Notes: generated by a model not told the origin, from the letters alone. Shown: positions 49,395 to 58,169, counted from the first letter of the stretch. The stretch is DNA of 64,000 nucleotides from CAG-1782 sp964418255 (GCA_964418255.1 CAYQKV010000007.1:39685-103684), one strand, 5' to 3'. A program made the numbers and translations.

Positions 49395-52300
49395 ATGAGT
49401 AAGAAAATGACAATCGACGGTAATACGGCTGCCGCTCACGTAGCTTATGCGTTCAGCGAAGTAGCCGCTATTTACCCCATCACTCCTTCCTCGCCTATGG
49501 CGGAAAACTCCGACGAATGGGCTGCTCAGGGAAGAAAAAATATGTTCGGTCAACAGCTCCGTATAGCGGAAATGCAATCGGAAGCCGGCGCGGCGGGCGC
49601 GGTTCACGGTTCTCTCTGCGCGGGCGCGCTTACCACGACGTTTACCGCTTCGCAAGGTTTGCTCCTTATGATACCGAATATGTACAAAATCGCCGGCGAA
49701 CTTATGCCCTGCGTTTTCCACGTTTCGGCTCGCGCTCTCGCGGCTCACGCTCTTAACATCTTCGGCGACCACGCCGACGTTATGGCTTGCCGTCAGACGG
49801 GCTTTGCGATGCTTTGCAGCAACTCCGTTCAGGAAGTTATGGACCTTGCTCTCGTAAGCCACCTCGCTACGCTTAAATCCAAAGTTCCTTTCCTTCACTT
49901 CTTCGACGGTTTCCGTACCAGCCACGAAGTAAGCAAAATCGACGCTATCGATTACGAAGATATGAAAAAACTCGTCGATATGAAAGACGTGGAAGACTTC
50001 AAAAAGCGCGCGCTTAACCCCGAACACCCCGTTCAGAAAGGCACCGCGCAAAACGGCGACATCTATTTCCAGAACAGAGAAGCGTGCAACAAATACTATG
50101 ACGCGGTTCCCGAAATCGTGGAAAACTGTATGGCTCAGGTCGAAAGCATTACCGGCAGAAAATACAACCTCTTCGATTACTACGGCGCTCCCGACGCGGA
50201 CAAAATCATCATAATGATGGGTTCGGGCTGCGAAGCCGCGGAAGAAACCGTAGACTATATCAACGCACGCGGCGGCAAAGTCGGTCTCGTAAAAGTAAGA
50301 CTGTACCGTCCTTTCCGCGCGGACAAACTCGCGGCGGCTATTCCCTCCACCGTTAAATATATCAGCGTTCTCGACCGCACCAAAGAACCCGGCGCGCTCG
50401 GCGAACCTCTTTACCTCGACGTATGCGCCGCTCTCGCGGGAAAAGACTACACCATTCTCGGCGGACGTTACGGTATGGGAAGCAAAGAGTTCAACCCGAC
50501 TATGATTTACGGAATCTACGAAAATATGGGCGGCGCAAACAAAGACCACTTCACCGTAGGTATCGTGGACGACGTTACGTTCACCTCTCTCCCGATGGAT
50601 AAATTCATCAACGCGGCTCCCGAAGGAAGCATCTGCTGCAAGTTCTACGGACTGGGCAGCGATGGAACCGTCGGCGCGAACAAGAACTCGATTAAAATCA
50701 TCGGCGACCACACCGAAAAATACGCGCAAGGCTATTTCCACTACGACAGCAAGAAGAGCGGCGGTATAACGATTTCTCACCTCCGTTTCGGCGACAAGCC
50801 CATCAAATCTTCTTACCTTATCGACCACGCGGACTTCGTTGCTTGCCATTGCCCGAGCTACATTTACCGTTACGATATGCTTTCCGATATCAAAGAGAAC
50901 GGAACGTTCCTTCTCAACAGTATCTGGGAACCCGAAGAAATGGACAAAATGCTCCCCGCTTGCGTAAAGAACGCTATCGCTAAAAAACACGTTAAGTTCT
51001 ATACGCTCGACGGAAACAAAGTTATCTCCTCCATCGGCGCGACCAAAGGCGTAAACACGGTTATGCAGGCGGCGTTCTTCAAACTCGCCGACATCATCCC
51101 CTACGCGGACGCGGAAACCTATATGAAGCAGGCTATCAAAAAGACCTACGGCAAAAAAGGCGACGCGGTAGTCAATATGAACTACGCGGCTGTCGACGGC
51201 GCAATCGCAAACCTCAAAGAAGTCAACTACCCCGAAAGCTGGGCTACGACGACCGAAGGCGCTCCTATGGTGGAAATCAAAGGAACGGACTACTTCAAGA
51301 ACACGGTTAACCCCGTACTCTGCCAACAGGGCGACAAACTCCCCGTAAGCGCGTTTACCGCAGACGGCGTTGTACCCGTAGGCACAACCAAATACGAAAA
51401 ACGCGGCACGGCGGTTAAAGTTCCTACGTGGAACATTAAAAACTGCATACAGTGCAACCAGTGCTCTATGGTTTGCCCTCACGCGGCAATCCGTCCCGTA
51501 CTCAAAACTCCCGAACAGCTCGCCGGCGCGCCCGAAACGTTCGAAGTTAAAGACGCTATCGGATACAAGGGTTATAAGTTCAGAATTCAGGTAAGCCCCT
51601 ACGACTGTACGGGTTGCGGTTCCTGCGCGAACGTTTGCCCCGCAAAAGAAAAGGCTCTTACGATGATACCCGTTGCGGACGCTATCGCAAAAGACAAAGA
51701 AAACTGGGAATACGCGGAAGCTCTTCCCGAAAACGACAAAGTATATAAGGAAGACACGGCAAAAGGAAGCCAGTTCAAGAAACCTCTGTTCGAGTTCAGC
51801 GGCGCTTGCGCGGGTTGCGGAGAAACTCCTTACGTTAAACTCGTTACTCAGCTCTTCGGAGACAGAATGATTGTGGCAAATGCAACCGGCTGTTCGTCGA
51901 TTTACGGCGGCTCGGCTCCTACCTGCCCGTACACGGTAAACGACAAGGGACACGGACCCGCGTGGGCTAACTCCCTGTTCGAAGACAACGCGGAATTCGG
52001 TTACGGAATGAACCTCGCAATTACGCAAAGACGCGCTAAGTTAAAAGAAAACGTCGCGGCTCTCGCGAATTTGATGACGGAAAAAGGCAAAACCGACGGC
52101 GCACAAATCTGCCAGGATTGGATTGACAATATGGATGACGCGGAAGGCAGCAAAAAAGCAAGCGAAAAACTCCTTGCTATGATAGAAGGTTGTAACGAAT
52201 GCTGCGACTGCGCGGAACTCCGCAACGCCATCATTAAAGAAAAAGACTGCCTCGTTAAGAAATCCATATGGATATTCGGCGGAGACGGCTGGGCGTACGA

Positions 52301-52904
52301 CATCGGTTACGGCGGCGTAGACCACGTACTCGCAATGGGCGAAGACGTCAATATCCTCGTGCTCGACACCGAAGTTTACTCCAACACCGGCGGTCAGGCA
52401 AGCAAATCCACTCCTACCGGAAGTATCGCGAAATTCGCGGCAAGCGGTAAGAGAACGAAGAAGAAAGACCTCGGTATGATGGCTATGAGCTACGGTTACG
52501 TTTACGTGGCGCAGGTAAGTTTGGGCGCGAATATGGCGCAGGTCGTAAAAGCTCTCAAAGAAGCCGAAGCATACCACGGTCCGTCCCTTGTCATCTGCTA
52601 CGCTCCTTGTATCAACCACGGTATCAATATGAGCAACGCAATCGGCGAAATGAAGAAAGCGGTCGACAGCGGATACTGGTCGCTCTACCGTTATAACCCG
52701 ACGCTCGCAGACGAAGGCAAGAACCCGTTCACCCTCGACAGCAAAGACCCGACGCTCGACTACAAGTCCTTCCTGCTCGGCGAAACGAGATACACCAGCC
52801 TTAAAAAGATGTTCCCCGAACAGGCGGAAAAACTCTTCGAAACGAACGAGAAAGACGCCGCGGAACGTCGCGAAAAATATAAGGAAATGGCGAAAAACGA
52901 CTAA
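49395..52904 (+). CDS. nifJ: pyruvate:ferredoxin (flavodoxin) oxidoreductase
   Basis: A homodimeric-type PFOR of 1169 residues. The ATG at 49395 is chosen because GGAGG (49385-49389) precedes it; the frame is open from a TTG at 49383. Domains in order: pyrimidine-binding VAAIYPITPSSPMAE; the transketolase-like and gamma regions; two ferredoxin clusters CIQCNQCSMVCPHAA and CTGCGSCANVCPA; a further cluster region with CAGCGETPY; and the TPP-binding GDGWAYDIGYGGVDHV. It oxidises pyruvate to acetyl-CoA and CO2 and reduces ferredoxin (43095). Length and domain order are normal. Confidence 0.97.
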   Translation: MSKKMTIDGNTAAAHVAYAFSEVAAIYPITPSSPMAENSDEWAAQGRKNMFGQQLRIAEMQSEAGAAGAVHGSLCAGALTTTFTASQGLLLMIPNMYKIAGELMPCVFHVSARALAAHALNIFGDHADVMACRQTGFAMLCSNSVQEVMDLALVSHLATLKSKVPFLHFFDGFRTSHEVSKIDAIDYEDMKKLVDMKDVEDFKKRALNPEHPVQKGTAQNGDIYFQNREACNKYYDAVPEIVENCMAQVESITGRKYNLFDYYGAPDADKIIIMMGSGCEAAEETVDYINARGGKVGLVKVRLYRPFRADKLAAAIPSTVKYISVLDRTKEPGALGEPLYLDVCAALAGKDYTILGGRYGMGSKEFNPTMIYGIYENMGGANKDHFTVGIVDDVTFTSLPMDKFINAAPEGSICCKFYGLGSDGTVGANKNSIKIIGDHTEKYAQGYFHYDSKKSGGITISHLRFGDKPIKSSYLIDHADFVACHCPSYIYRYDMLSDIKENGTFLLNSIWEPEEMDKMLPACVKNAIAKKHVKFYTLDGNKVISSIGATKGVNTVMQAAFFKLADIIPYADAETYMKQAIKKTYGKKGDAVVNMNYAAVDGAIANLKEVNYPESWATTTEGAPMVEIKGTDYFKNTVNPVLCQQGDKLPVSAFTADGVVPVGTTKYEKRGTAVKVPTWNIKNCIQCNQCSMVCPHAAIRPVLKTPEQLAGAPETFEVKDAIGYKGYKFRIQVSPYDCTGCGSCANVCPAKEKALTMIPVADAIAKDKENWEYAEALPENDKVYKEDTAKGSQFKKPLFEFSGACAGCGETPYVKLVTQLFGDRMIVANATGCSSIYGGSAPTCPYTVNDKGHGPAWANSLFEDNAEFGYGMNLAITQRRAKLKENVAALANLMTEKGKTDGAQICQDWIDNMDDAEGSKKASEKLLAMIEGCNECCDCAELRNAIIKEKDCLVKKSIWIFGGDGWAYDIGYGGVDHVLAMGEDVNILVLDTEVYSNTGGQASKSTPTGSIAKFAASGKRTKKKDLGMMAMSYGYVYVAQVSLGANMAQVVKALKEAEAYHGPSLVICYAPCINHGINMSNAIGEMKKAVDSGYWSLYRYNPTLADEGKNPFTLDSKDPTLDYKSFLLGETRYTSLKKMFPEQAEKLFETNEKDAAERREKYKEMAKND

Positions 52905-52927
52905 TTTAAGTTTTAACACTTAATAGC

Positions 52928-52963
52928 AAAAAAAGACTGTTTCAATCGAAACAGTCTTTTTTT
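52928..52963. terminator. bidirectional terminator after PFOR
   Basis: A7-GACTGTTTC, loop AATC, GAAACAGTC-T7, perfect. It serves PFOR (+) and the converging HipA-like gene (-). Confidence 0.92.
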
Positions 52964-52991
52964 AATGCAACCAAAAACCTGCGTTTTTTAA

Positions 52992-54134
52992 TTATTTGTC
53001 CTTTTCTGCGCTTAACAATTCCGTTACTCTGAATTGCAAAAATTCTTCGATTTTTGTCAGCCTTTTTTGTGGTAAATTGAATTTTTTATGTTTATCGAAT
53101 TTGAAATTTATCATTTTCCGCAACTGTTTTCTTTGCCGTTCGGTGATAAATTCTTTGACGATTTCTATGTACGGCGCGCCGAAAGCGGATACGCGCGTTT
53201 TCGAATACTCTTTCAAGTTTTCGATTTCGTCGTCCATCGCGTAATTAAAAAGCGATAGCCCGTTGTCGAAAATCGGCGCGAAACCTATGGGTTCGTTCGT
53301 GCGGCTGTCCACCGTCAAACCGAAGTTTCCGCCGTGTCTGTCCGTATTGAAAATAAGGGCGTCGAAAATCAACATATCGACGAATTCGTCGTAGAAATTT
53401 TTTCCCAAAGATTTCAAGTACTTAGCAATTTCGGGCAACGTCCCCTTTTCGACAAATCGATACATAGGAACGTAAGAGGTATTTATATCGGTAAAAAGTT
53501 CGCAGGTGGAACAAAGAATGCCTTTCCATTTCGCAAGATTGTAGGAAACGTGCTTTAATTCCATTCTTTCCGCTATCTGCGAAGCGTAAAACTCCGAATA
53601 CGGCTCGTTTCCCGTATTCGCCGCGCCGACCGTGCCGCCTTTATAGAGATAAATTTTTTTGTTCAGCCTGCGCCAGCATTTGCGTAGCATACCGTTGGTT
53701 GTAAACTCGGGCGACGAAGTAAACCCTTTCGCCGTATTCGAACCGTATCCCGTGTAAGCAATCAGAGAAAGCGCGCGCGAAAAACTGTGTTCATACAAAT
53801 TAAAATCGGAGAATTTACCGTTAAAACCGCGCTCGACTACCCAATAACTATCGTTAAGCGACACGCCCTTGCAAAGTCTGATTATGCCGAGAGTATCGTT
53901 CGGCGATAAGCCCGACCGCGACAAAATCTGACTTACGAATTCTCTGTTTTTGGGAATAACGCGCGTTTTCAGCCAGGAAAGCACACCGTCGTCCGTCGCC
54001 GTCATTCCTATCGGCAACAAACGGCGTTTGTCTTCGTCAACGAAAATTATACGGCAAACCTGTCCTTCGAGATACTTTTCCTCGAATTCGAACTCCATAA
54101 GTACGGTGTCGTAAAGCCTAAGTTCGAATACCAT
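52992..54134 (-). CDS. orphan HipA-like protein kinase
   Basis: A 380-residue protein of the HipA/CtkA kinase-like fold. The catalytic block is clear: DALIFNTDRHGGNFG (HxDxxxxN-type loop) then IFDNGLSL (metal-binding DFG-like Asp). YLYKGGTVGA near residue 165 is the ATP-binding part. HipA kinases inactivate glutamyl-tRNA synthetase and are normally paired with the XRE protein HipB; no HipB is adjacent here. A good ribosome site (GGAGG) and promoter at 54188 precede it. Confidence 0.8.
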   Translation of the reverse strand: MVFELRLYDTVLMEFEFEEKYLEGQVCRIIFVDEDKRRLLPIGMTATDDGVLSWLKTRVIPKNREFVSQILSRSGLSPNDTLGIIRLCKGVSLNDSYWVVERGFNGKFSDFNLYEHSFSRALSLIAYTGYGSNTAKGFTSSPEFTTNGMLRKCWRRLNKKIYLYKGGTVGAANTGNEPYSEFYASQIAERMELKHVSYNLAKWKGILCSTCELFTDINTSYVPMYRFVEKGTLPEIAKYLKSLGKNFYDEFVDMLIFDALIFNTDRHGGNFGLTVDSRTNEPIGFAPIFDNGLSLFNYAMDDEIENLKEYSKTRVSAFGAPYIEIVKEFITERQRKQLRKMINFKFDKHKKFNLPQKRLTKIEEFLQFRVTELLSAEKDK

Positions 54135-54187
54135 TTTTTACCTCCTTTCGGTGTTTGCCGCACGATTTATTTCTATACTTGAAATCA

Positions 54188-54215
54188 ATTATACCACATT
54201 TACGCAGAATTTCAA
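54188..54215 (-). promoter_or_regulatory. promoter of the HipA-like gene
   Basis: TTGAAA (54215-54210), a 16-nt spacer and TATAAT (54193-54188) on the minus strand. It is back to back with the 54237 promoter. Confidence 0.7.
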
Positions 54216-54236
54216 CACCGTAAAATGCGAAAGCGC

Positions 54237-54265
54237 TTGATAGGAACTCATATTTATGCTATAAT
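54237..54265 (+). promoter_or_regulatory. promoter of the structured RNA
   Basis: TTGATA (54237-54242), a 17-nt spacer, TATAAT (54260-54265). Predicted start at about 54272 coincides with the 5' arm of the RNA's closing stem. Confidence 0.7.
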
Positions 54266-54271
54266 TATTAC

Positions 54272-54490
54272 GCCAAACAAATTGAATATCGAAAAAGCGG
54301 ATAATATTCGTTTTTCTAATCATATTTTTTTATCGGCAATAACACAAACTGAATTTGGCAAAAGCGCAAATTTCACTGGTGTTATTGCAAAAAATCTATG
54401 GTTTTGTGCGTTGATATCCAATTTGTTTGGCGACAATCGAAGTTTGCGTTTTTCGGTGCGTTGACCTCGGTTGGCGCACTTTTTTATTTT
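54272..54490 (+). ncRNA. structured RNA (6S-like RNA or riboswitch) before a SLOG gene
   Basis: A 219-nt transcript unit. Long closing stem: CGCCAAACAAATTGAATATC (54271-54290) pairs with GATATCCAATTTGTTTGGCG (54413-54432), 19 of 20. Inside is GCAATAACAC (54336-54345)/GTGTTATTGC (54379-54388) topped by AATTTG/CAAATT, and a small GAAAAA/TTTTTC hairpin on the 5' side. It ends in a terminator: GTGCG...CGCAC (54456-54479) and TTTTTTATTTT. GTGCGTTGA occurs twice (54406, 54456), which permits an alternative fold. A rod with a large central bubble is like 6S RNA; the terminator 80 nt before the SLOG gene also fits a riboswitch. Not identified with any known class by eye. Confidence 0.6.
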
Positions 54491-54573
54491 ACTGCGCTAA
54501 AAATCAGATAATCACCTTTTATGGGTTTAACCCGAAACAGGTTTTACGACCGAAAAAAAGGAGCGGCAAAAAA

Positions 54574-55020
54574 ATGGCGACTTGCGCTTTTTTCGGACAC
54601 GCAAAAATGGCGCCCGAACTATATAAAGATAAACTTAACGAAATACTCGTCGACCTTATAGAAAATAAGGGCGTTACCGAGTTTTATTCGGGCGGGCGCG
54701 GTCTGTTCGATTGCTTCTCTTCATACGCAGTTTATGAGTTGAAACAAAAATATCCTTTTATAAAAATGATTTTGGTTTTGTCGTACTACCCGAAAGACGA
54801 TTTCGAACTTCCGCAATATTACGACGAAAGCGTTTATCTTCTTACCGACAAAGTGCCTATGAAATTCGCCATTTCCAAAACAAATTGCCTTCTCGTAAAA
54901 CTCGCCGATTATATCGTTTGCGGAATTCTGTTTGAAAACGGCGGCGCGCACCAAGCCGTCAGACACGCGAAAACGCTTAAAAAACCTATCTATAACGTTA
55001 CCGGCAAACAAATACCCTAA
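54574..55020 (+). CDS. SLOG-family protein (DUF1273-like)
   Basis: A 148-residue SLOG protein. N-terminal CAFFGHAKM, turn FYSGGRGLFDCFSSYA, and C-terminal GGAHQAVRHAKTLKKPIYN mark the Rossmann-like nucleotide-binding fold. ATG at 54574 follows AAAGGAG; the open frame extends further upstream but without a ribosome site. It is diverged from the 21943 SLOG protein. The structured RNA at 54272 lies in its leader, so its expression may depend on that RNA. The ligand is unknown. Confidence 0.8.
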   Translation: MATCAFFGHAKMAPELYKDKLNEILVDLIENKGVTEFYSGGRGLFDCFSSYAVYELKQKYPFIKMILVLSYYPKDDFELPQYYDESVYLLTDKVPMKFAISKTNCLLVKLADYIVCGILFENGGAHQAVRHAKTLKKPIYNVTGKQIP

Positions 55021-55073
55021 TCAAGTAATCTTTATTTTGTGCGGCTATCTTGTCTTCACTGCCTTTTATACTT

Positions 55074-55172
55074 AAAGTTCGTCCATAAAAATGTTGTTTC
55101 CTTTCAAAAGTTAGTCCATAAAAGTGTTGTTTCCCCTTAAAAGTTCGTTGAAAAAATGTGCTTTATTTTCTA
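55074..55172 (+). repeat. three decaying 33-bp tandem repeats
   Basis: Unit begins AAAGTTCGTCCATAAAA and contains TGTTGTTTCC. Copies start near 55074, 55107 and 55140, each 33 bp apart; the third has diverged. The last repeat runs into the -35 region of the 55241 gene. Not a CRISPR array, since there are no spacers. Confidence 0.75.
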
Positions 55173-55179
55173 AAATATG

Positions 55180-55208
55180 TTGATATTTTTGTAATTTGGC
55201 TATATAAT
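55180..55208 (+). promoter_or_regulatory. promoter of the DUF4143 ATPase
   Basis: TTGATA (55180-55185), a 17-nt spacer, TATAAT (55203-55208), directly after the tandem repeats. Confidence 0.75.
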
Positions 55209-55240
55209 AATAGTGTATTATTATTTGGAGGCGCATTACC

Positions 55241-56560
55241 TTGTACAGATTAGCGATTGAAGAATTGTATGAATGGAAAAAAAGTCCCAGTCGTAAGCCA
55301 TTGATTATTGAAGGCGCAAGACAGGTCGGCAAGACGTGGCTTATGAAAGAGTTTGGCAAGCAGGCTTATGAGAAAACCGTATATATCAATTTCGATTCCA
55401 ATTCGAGAATGGCGGAATTGTTTTCTTCCGACCTTGAAATCGGCAGAATTATTATGGGGTTGGAACTTTATTCCGATATAAAGATAACGCCCGAAAACAC
55501 CCTTATTATTTTTGACGAAGTGCAGGAAGTTCCTCGCGCCTTGTCGAGTTTGAAATATTTTTACGAAAATGCTCCCGAATATAATATTATTTGCGCAGGC
55601 TCACTCCTCGGCATTGCGCTACATCAAGGCACTTCCTTTCCCGTGGGTAAAGTGGATTTTCTTAATTTATATCCGCTTTCCTTTAAGGAATTTCTAATGG
55701 CAACGGGAAAAGAAAAGTATGTTGATTTGATGAACTCTTGCGATTACGAAATGCTGACTGTCTTCAAACAGGATTTAATCGATTCGTTGAAACATTATTA
55801 TTTCGTCGGAGGTATGCCCGAAGCGGTAACGTCGTTTGCCGCCGAAAAAGATTTTAACAAGGTTCGCAAAATACAAAAAAGAATTCTTGAAGCCTATGAA
55901 CAAGATTTTTCCAAAAACGCGCCAAACGAATCCGTTCCCAAACTTCGTATGCTTTGGAACAGTATCCCGTCGCAGCTTGCAAAAGAAAACAAGAAGTTCA
56001 TTTACGGCTTAGTGCGCGAGGGCGGCAGAGCAAAGGACTATGAAAGCGCTATTATGTGGCTAACCGATTGCGGACTTGTTCATAAAATAAGCCGTGTAAC
56101 GGTGGGTCGTTTGCCTCTAAAAGCATACGAGGATATGAAAGCATTTAAGATGTTTGTCGTCGACGTTGGCTTGCTGGGCTGTATGGTCGGTCTGAATAAG
56201 AAAATTTTACTTGACGGAAACGACCTTTTTGTGGAATTTAAGGGCGCGCTCACCGAGCAATACGTTCTTCAACAGCTAATTACTAATTCGGAATTGAATA
56301 TTTATTACTACACCAACGACAATGGCAGTTGCGAGGTGGATTTCCTTGTCGATACGGGAGATACCGTTGTCCCCGTTGAGGTAAAGGCAGAAGTAAATCT
56401 TCGCGCCAAAAGTCTTAGAATGTACGTTGAAAAATTCTCTCCCGACGTCGCTATCAGAACCTCGATGACGGATTATAAGGAAGAAAGCTGGCTTGTCAAT
56501 CTTCCGTTATACGCAATCGAGAACTTAACCAAGGTTGTTGAGAAATCAAAAGACGCTTAA
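55241..56560 (+). CDS. AAA/DUF4143 ATP-binding protein
   Basis: A 439-residue member of the AAA_14/DUF4143 family. Walker A IEGARQVGKTWLMK, Walker B LIIFDEVQEVP, sensor CAGSLLGIALH, and the C-terminal DUF4143 half with CEVDFLVDTGDTVVPVEVKAE, a nuclease-like PD-(D/E)XK-related core. Start is TTG (55241) with GGAGG 9 nt before it. Members are frequent in mobile regions and may bind DNA; precise role unknown. A broken relative is at 7257. Confidence 0.85.
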   Translation: MYRLAIEELYEWKKSPSRKPLIIEGARQVGKTWLMKEFGKQAYEKTVYINFDSNSRMAELFSSDLEIGRIIMGLELYSDIKITPENTLIIFDEVQEVPRALSSLKYFYENAPEYNIICAGSLLGIALHQGTSFPVGKVDFLNLYPLSFKEFLMATGKEKYVDLMNSCDYEMLTVFKQDLIDSLKHYYFVGGMPEAVTSFAAEKDFNKVRKIQKRILEAYEQDFSKNAPNESVPKLRMLWNSIPSQLAKENKKFIYGLVREGGRAKDYESAIMWLTDCGLVHKISRVTVGRLPLKAYEDMKAFKMFVVDVGLLGCMVGLNKKILLDGNDLFVEFKGALTEQYVLQQLITNSELNIYYYTNDNGSCEVDFLVDTGDTVVPVEVKAEVNLRAKSLRMYVEKFSPDVAIRTSMTDYKEESWLVNLPLYAIENLTKVVEKSKDA

Positions 56561-56611
56561 AAATCTCACATAAAAACACCCTATTTTTGCCTAAAACAAA
56601 GCATTTTAGCG

Positions 56612-56646
56612 AAAAATACGGCTGAAATCCTATCGGAAAAGCCGTA
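56612..56646 (-). terminator. terminator of the phosphatase operon
   Basis: On the minus strand: TACGGCT, an AT loop, AGCCGTA, then TTTTT. It lies about 35 nt after the 56681 gene, and faces the 55241 gene as well. Confidence 0.75.
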
Positions 56647-56680
56647 AAAAAGTCAGAGCAAAAAAGCGTCCAAAAATATT

Positions 56681-57154
56681 TTATGTTGTTTCACGTGGAA
56701 CGTTTTGCTCTAATTTGGCGAATAACGCCTCGCAACCCCTTGAAATCTCCTCTACCGCTATATCGAAGCGGTCGGTGTACCACGGGTCGGCGATTTCTCC
56801 GCCTTTTTGCGTAAAATCGAGAAGTTTCCTTATCTTGTTTTTGTCGTCTTTTCCGAAGATTTTAGTCAAATCGCGCACGTTTCTTTCGTCCATCACCACG
56901 AACAGGTCGCGTTTTTCGTAATCGGACTTTTTTACCCGCGCGGACCTTTTTTGTTTGTCATATTCCGTCCCGCGCCTTTCCAATTCCTCTCTTGTTTGCG
57001 GATAAATGCGGTATCCGACAAGGACGCGCGTGCACGCGGAATTTATATCGTATTCGTCTACTTTTCCCGCGTTTCTTACGATTTCTTTCATTACGAACTC
57101 CGCCGTCGGCGAGCGACAAATGTTTGCGTGGCAAATAAAAGTTATTTTTTTCAT
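56681..57154 (-). CDS. low-molecular-weight protein-tyrosine phosphatase 1
   Basis: A 157-residue LMW-PTP. Active site CHANICRSP (Cys-x5-Arg-Ser), and the general acid region ADPWYTDRFD. The enzyme removes phosphate from Tyr or phosphoarginine on cytosolic proteins. It is the second of two tandem copies. Its last codons (NVPRETT) coincide with a parS-like site at 56687-56702. A Cys follows the first Asn in HANIC as in many bacterial members. Confidence 0.92.
   Translation of the reverse strand: MKKITFICHANICRSPTAEFVMKEIVRNAGKVDEYDINSACTRVLVGYRIYPQTREELERRGTEYDKQKRSARVKKSDYEKRDLFVVMDERNVRDLTKIFGKDDKNKIRKLLDFTQKGGEIADPWYTDRFDIAVEEISRGCEALFAKLEQNVPRETT
56687..56702. promoter_or_regulatory. parS-like Spo0J/ParB site
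   Basis: TGTTTCACGTGGAACG. The reverse complement CGTTCCACGTGAAACA matches the Firmicutes parS word TGTTCCACGTGAAACA at 15 of 16 positions, with the CACGTG core intact. parS sites lie near oriC and load ParB for chromosome segregation. It lies inside the 3' end of a phosphatase gene. Confidence 0.7.
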
Positions 57155-57161
57155 CTTAATT

Positions 57162-57620
57162 TTACCGTCTTTCCAAAAAACCGAACAGCGCGTTGCACCC
57201 CTTGATAATTTCCTCTACCGCTATATCGAAGCGGTCGGTGTACCACGGGTCGGCAATATCTCCGCCCTCGGGGGTAAAGTCGAGGAGTTTTTTGACTTTG
57301 CCGTCCTTATCGTTTCTGCCGAACGTTTTAAGGATATTGACAAGGTTTCTTTCGTCCATTACCACGAACAAATCGTATTTGTCGTAGTCCTCTTTTCTTA
57401 GCTGAACGGCGCGACGGTCGTCGGTTTTTATTCCGCGCTTTTCAAGCTCTTTTTTCGCGGGATAATATATGTGGCAACCCGTCGCTTCGTCGCTCGTCGC
57501 GGAAGAAGCGATGACGTATTCGCTTTCTTTCCCCGCTCTTTTCACAATGTCTTTCATTACGAATTCCGCGGTTGGAGAGCGACATATATTACCGTGGCAA
57601 ACAAACATAATTCTTTTCAT
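57162..57620 (-). CDS. low-molecular-weight protein-tyrosine phosphatase 2
   Basis: A 152-residue LMW-PTP closely related to the 56681 product. Active site CHGNICRSP and DPWYTDRFDIAVEEI with the general-acid Asp. It starts 16 nt after the phosphodiesterase gene and 7 nt before its paralogue. The identity between copies in the catalytic ends suggests a tandem duplication; the central region diverges (CHIYYPAKKELEKRG against RIYPQTREELERRG). Both active sites look intact. Confidence 0.92.
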   Translation of the reverse strand: MKRIMFVCHGNICRSPTAEFVMKDIVKRAGKESEYVIASSATSDEATGCHIYYPAKKELEKRGIKTDDRRAVQLRKEDYDKYDLFVVMDERNLVNILKTFGRNDKDGKVKKLLDFTPEGGDIADPWYTDRFDIAVEEIIKGCNALFGFLERR

Positions 57621-57636
57621 TTTTATCTCTTAAACC

Positions 57637-58161
57637 CTATTTCAATTCGGCTTCCGTTATGGTTTCGTCGGTGTCCATCGCGCATATTTTTACTTTTTCC
57701 CCGTCGAAAACGCAGTATGACGCGGGGAGATACCCTCTCGGCCGTCCTGCGCTACCCACGCATATGCGCCAAATTCCGTCGGATTTACTGATTTCCGGCA
57801 CGTGATAATGCCCGAAAAAGATGACGTCGCCTTCGCCTATCACCGGCGGAACCGCGCCCCTTCCGTACAAGTCTCCGTGGGTAAAACATACCCTTTTTCC
57901 GAGAATTTCTTCATAAAACAATCTGTCGCGCAGCCCTGCGTCCAGTTCGGAAAAGTCGGAAATGCCGTCGCAGTTTCCTCTGACGGCGATAAGCGGCGTA
58001 AAAATCTTTTTAAGAACGTTGTTCACGCTCGTAACGTCACCACCTACGAAATAATCGCCCAAAAATATGGCTTTGTCGGGCTTTTCTCTGTCGAATATCT
58101 CCTTAAAACGCTCGTAAGCGGCGGTATTTCCGTGAAAATCGGACGCAATAATATATTTCAT
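57637..58161 (-). CDS. YfcE-family phosphodiesterase
   Basis: A 174-residue metallophosphoesterase of the YfcE/MJ0936 group: SDFHGN, LGDYF, RGNCD, THGD, GHYH in order, all metal-binding motifs present. Cytosolic, with no signal peptide. It first sits in an operon with the two phosphatases. The start has AAGG only a few bases away; the -10 box TAGAAT is 8 nt before the ATG, so the mRNA is probably leaderless. Confidence 0.9.
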   Translation of the reverse strand: MKYIIASDFHGNTAAYERFKEIFDREKPDKAIFLGDYFVGGDVTSVNNVLKKIFTPLIAVRGNCDGISDFSELDAGLRDRLFYEEILGKRVCFTHGDLYGRGAVPPVIGEGDVIFFGHYHVPEISKSDGIWRICVGSAGRPRGYLPASYCVFDGEKVKICAMDTDETITEAELK

Positions 58162-58169
58162 ACCTTTTT

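Noticed and set aside
49392..52028. 878-codon open frame antisense to PFOR
   Set aside because: Same reason: it mirrors the PFOR codons and has no protein features.
54427..54573. Extended N-terminus of the second SLOG protein
   Set aside because: It would cover the RNA terminator; the ATG at 54574 has a good ribosome site and begins the domain.
55074..55172. Possible CRISPR array
   Set aside because: Only three degenerate repeats of 33 bp with no unique spacers between them and no cas genes.
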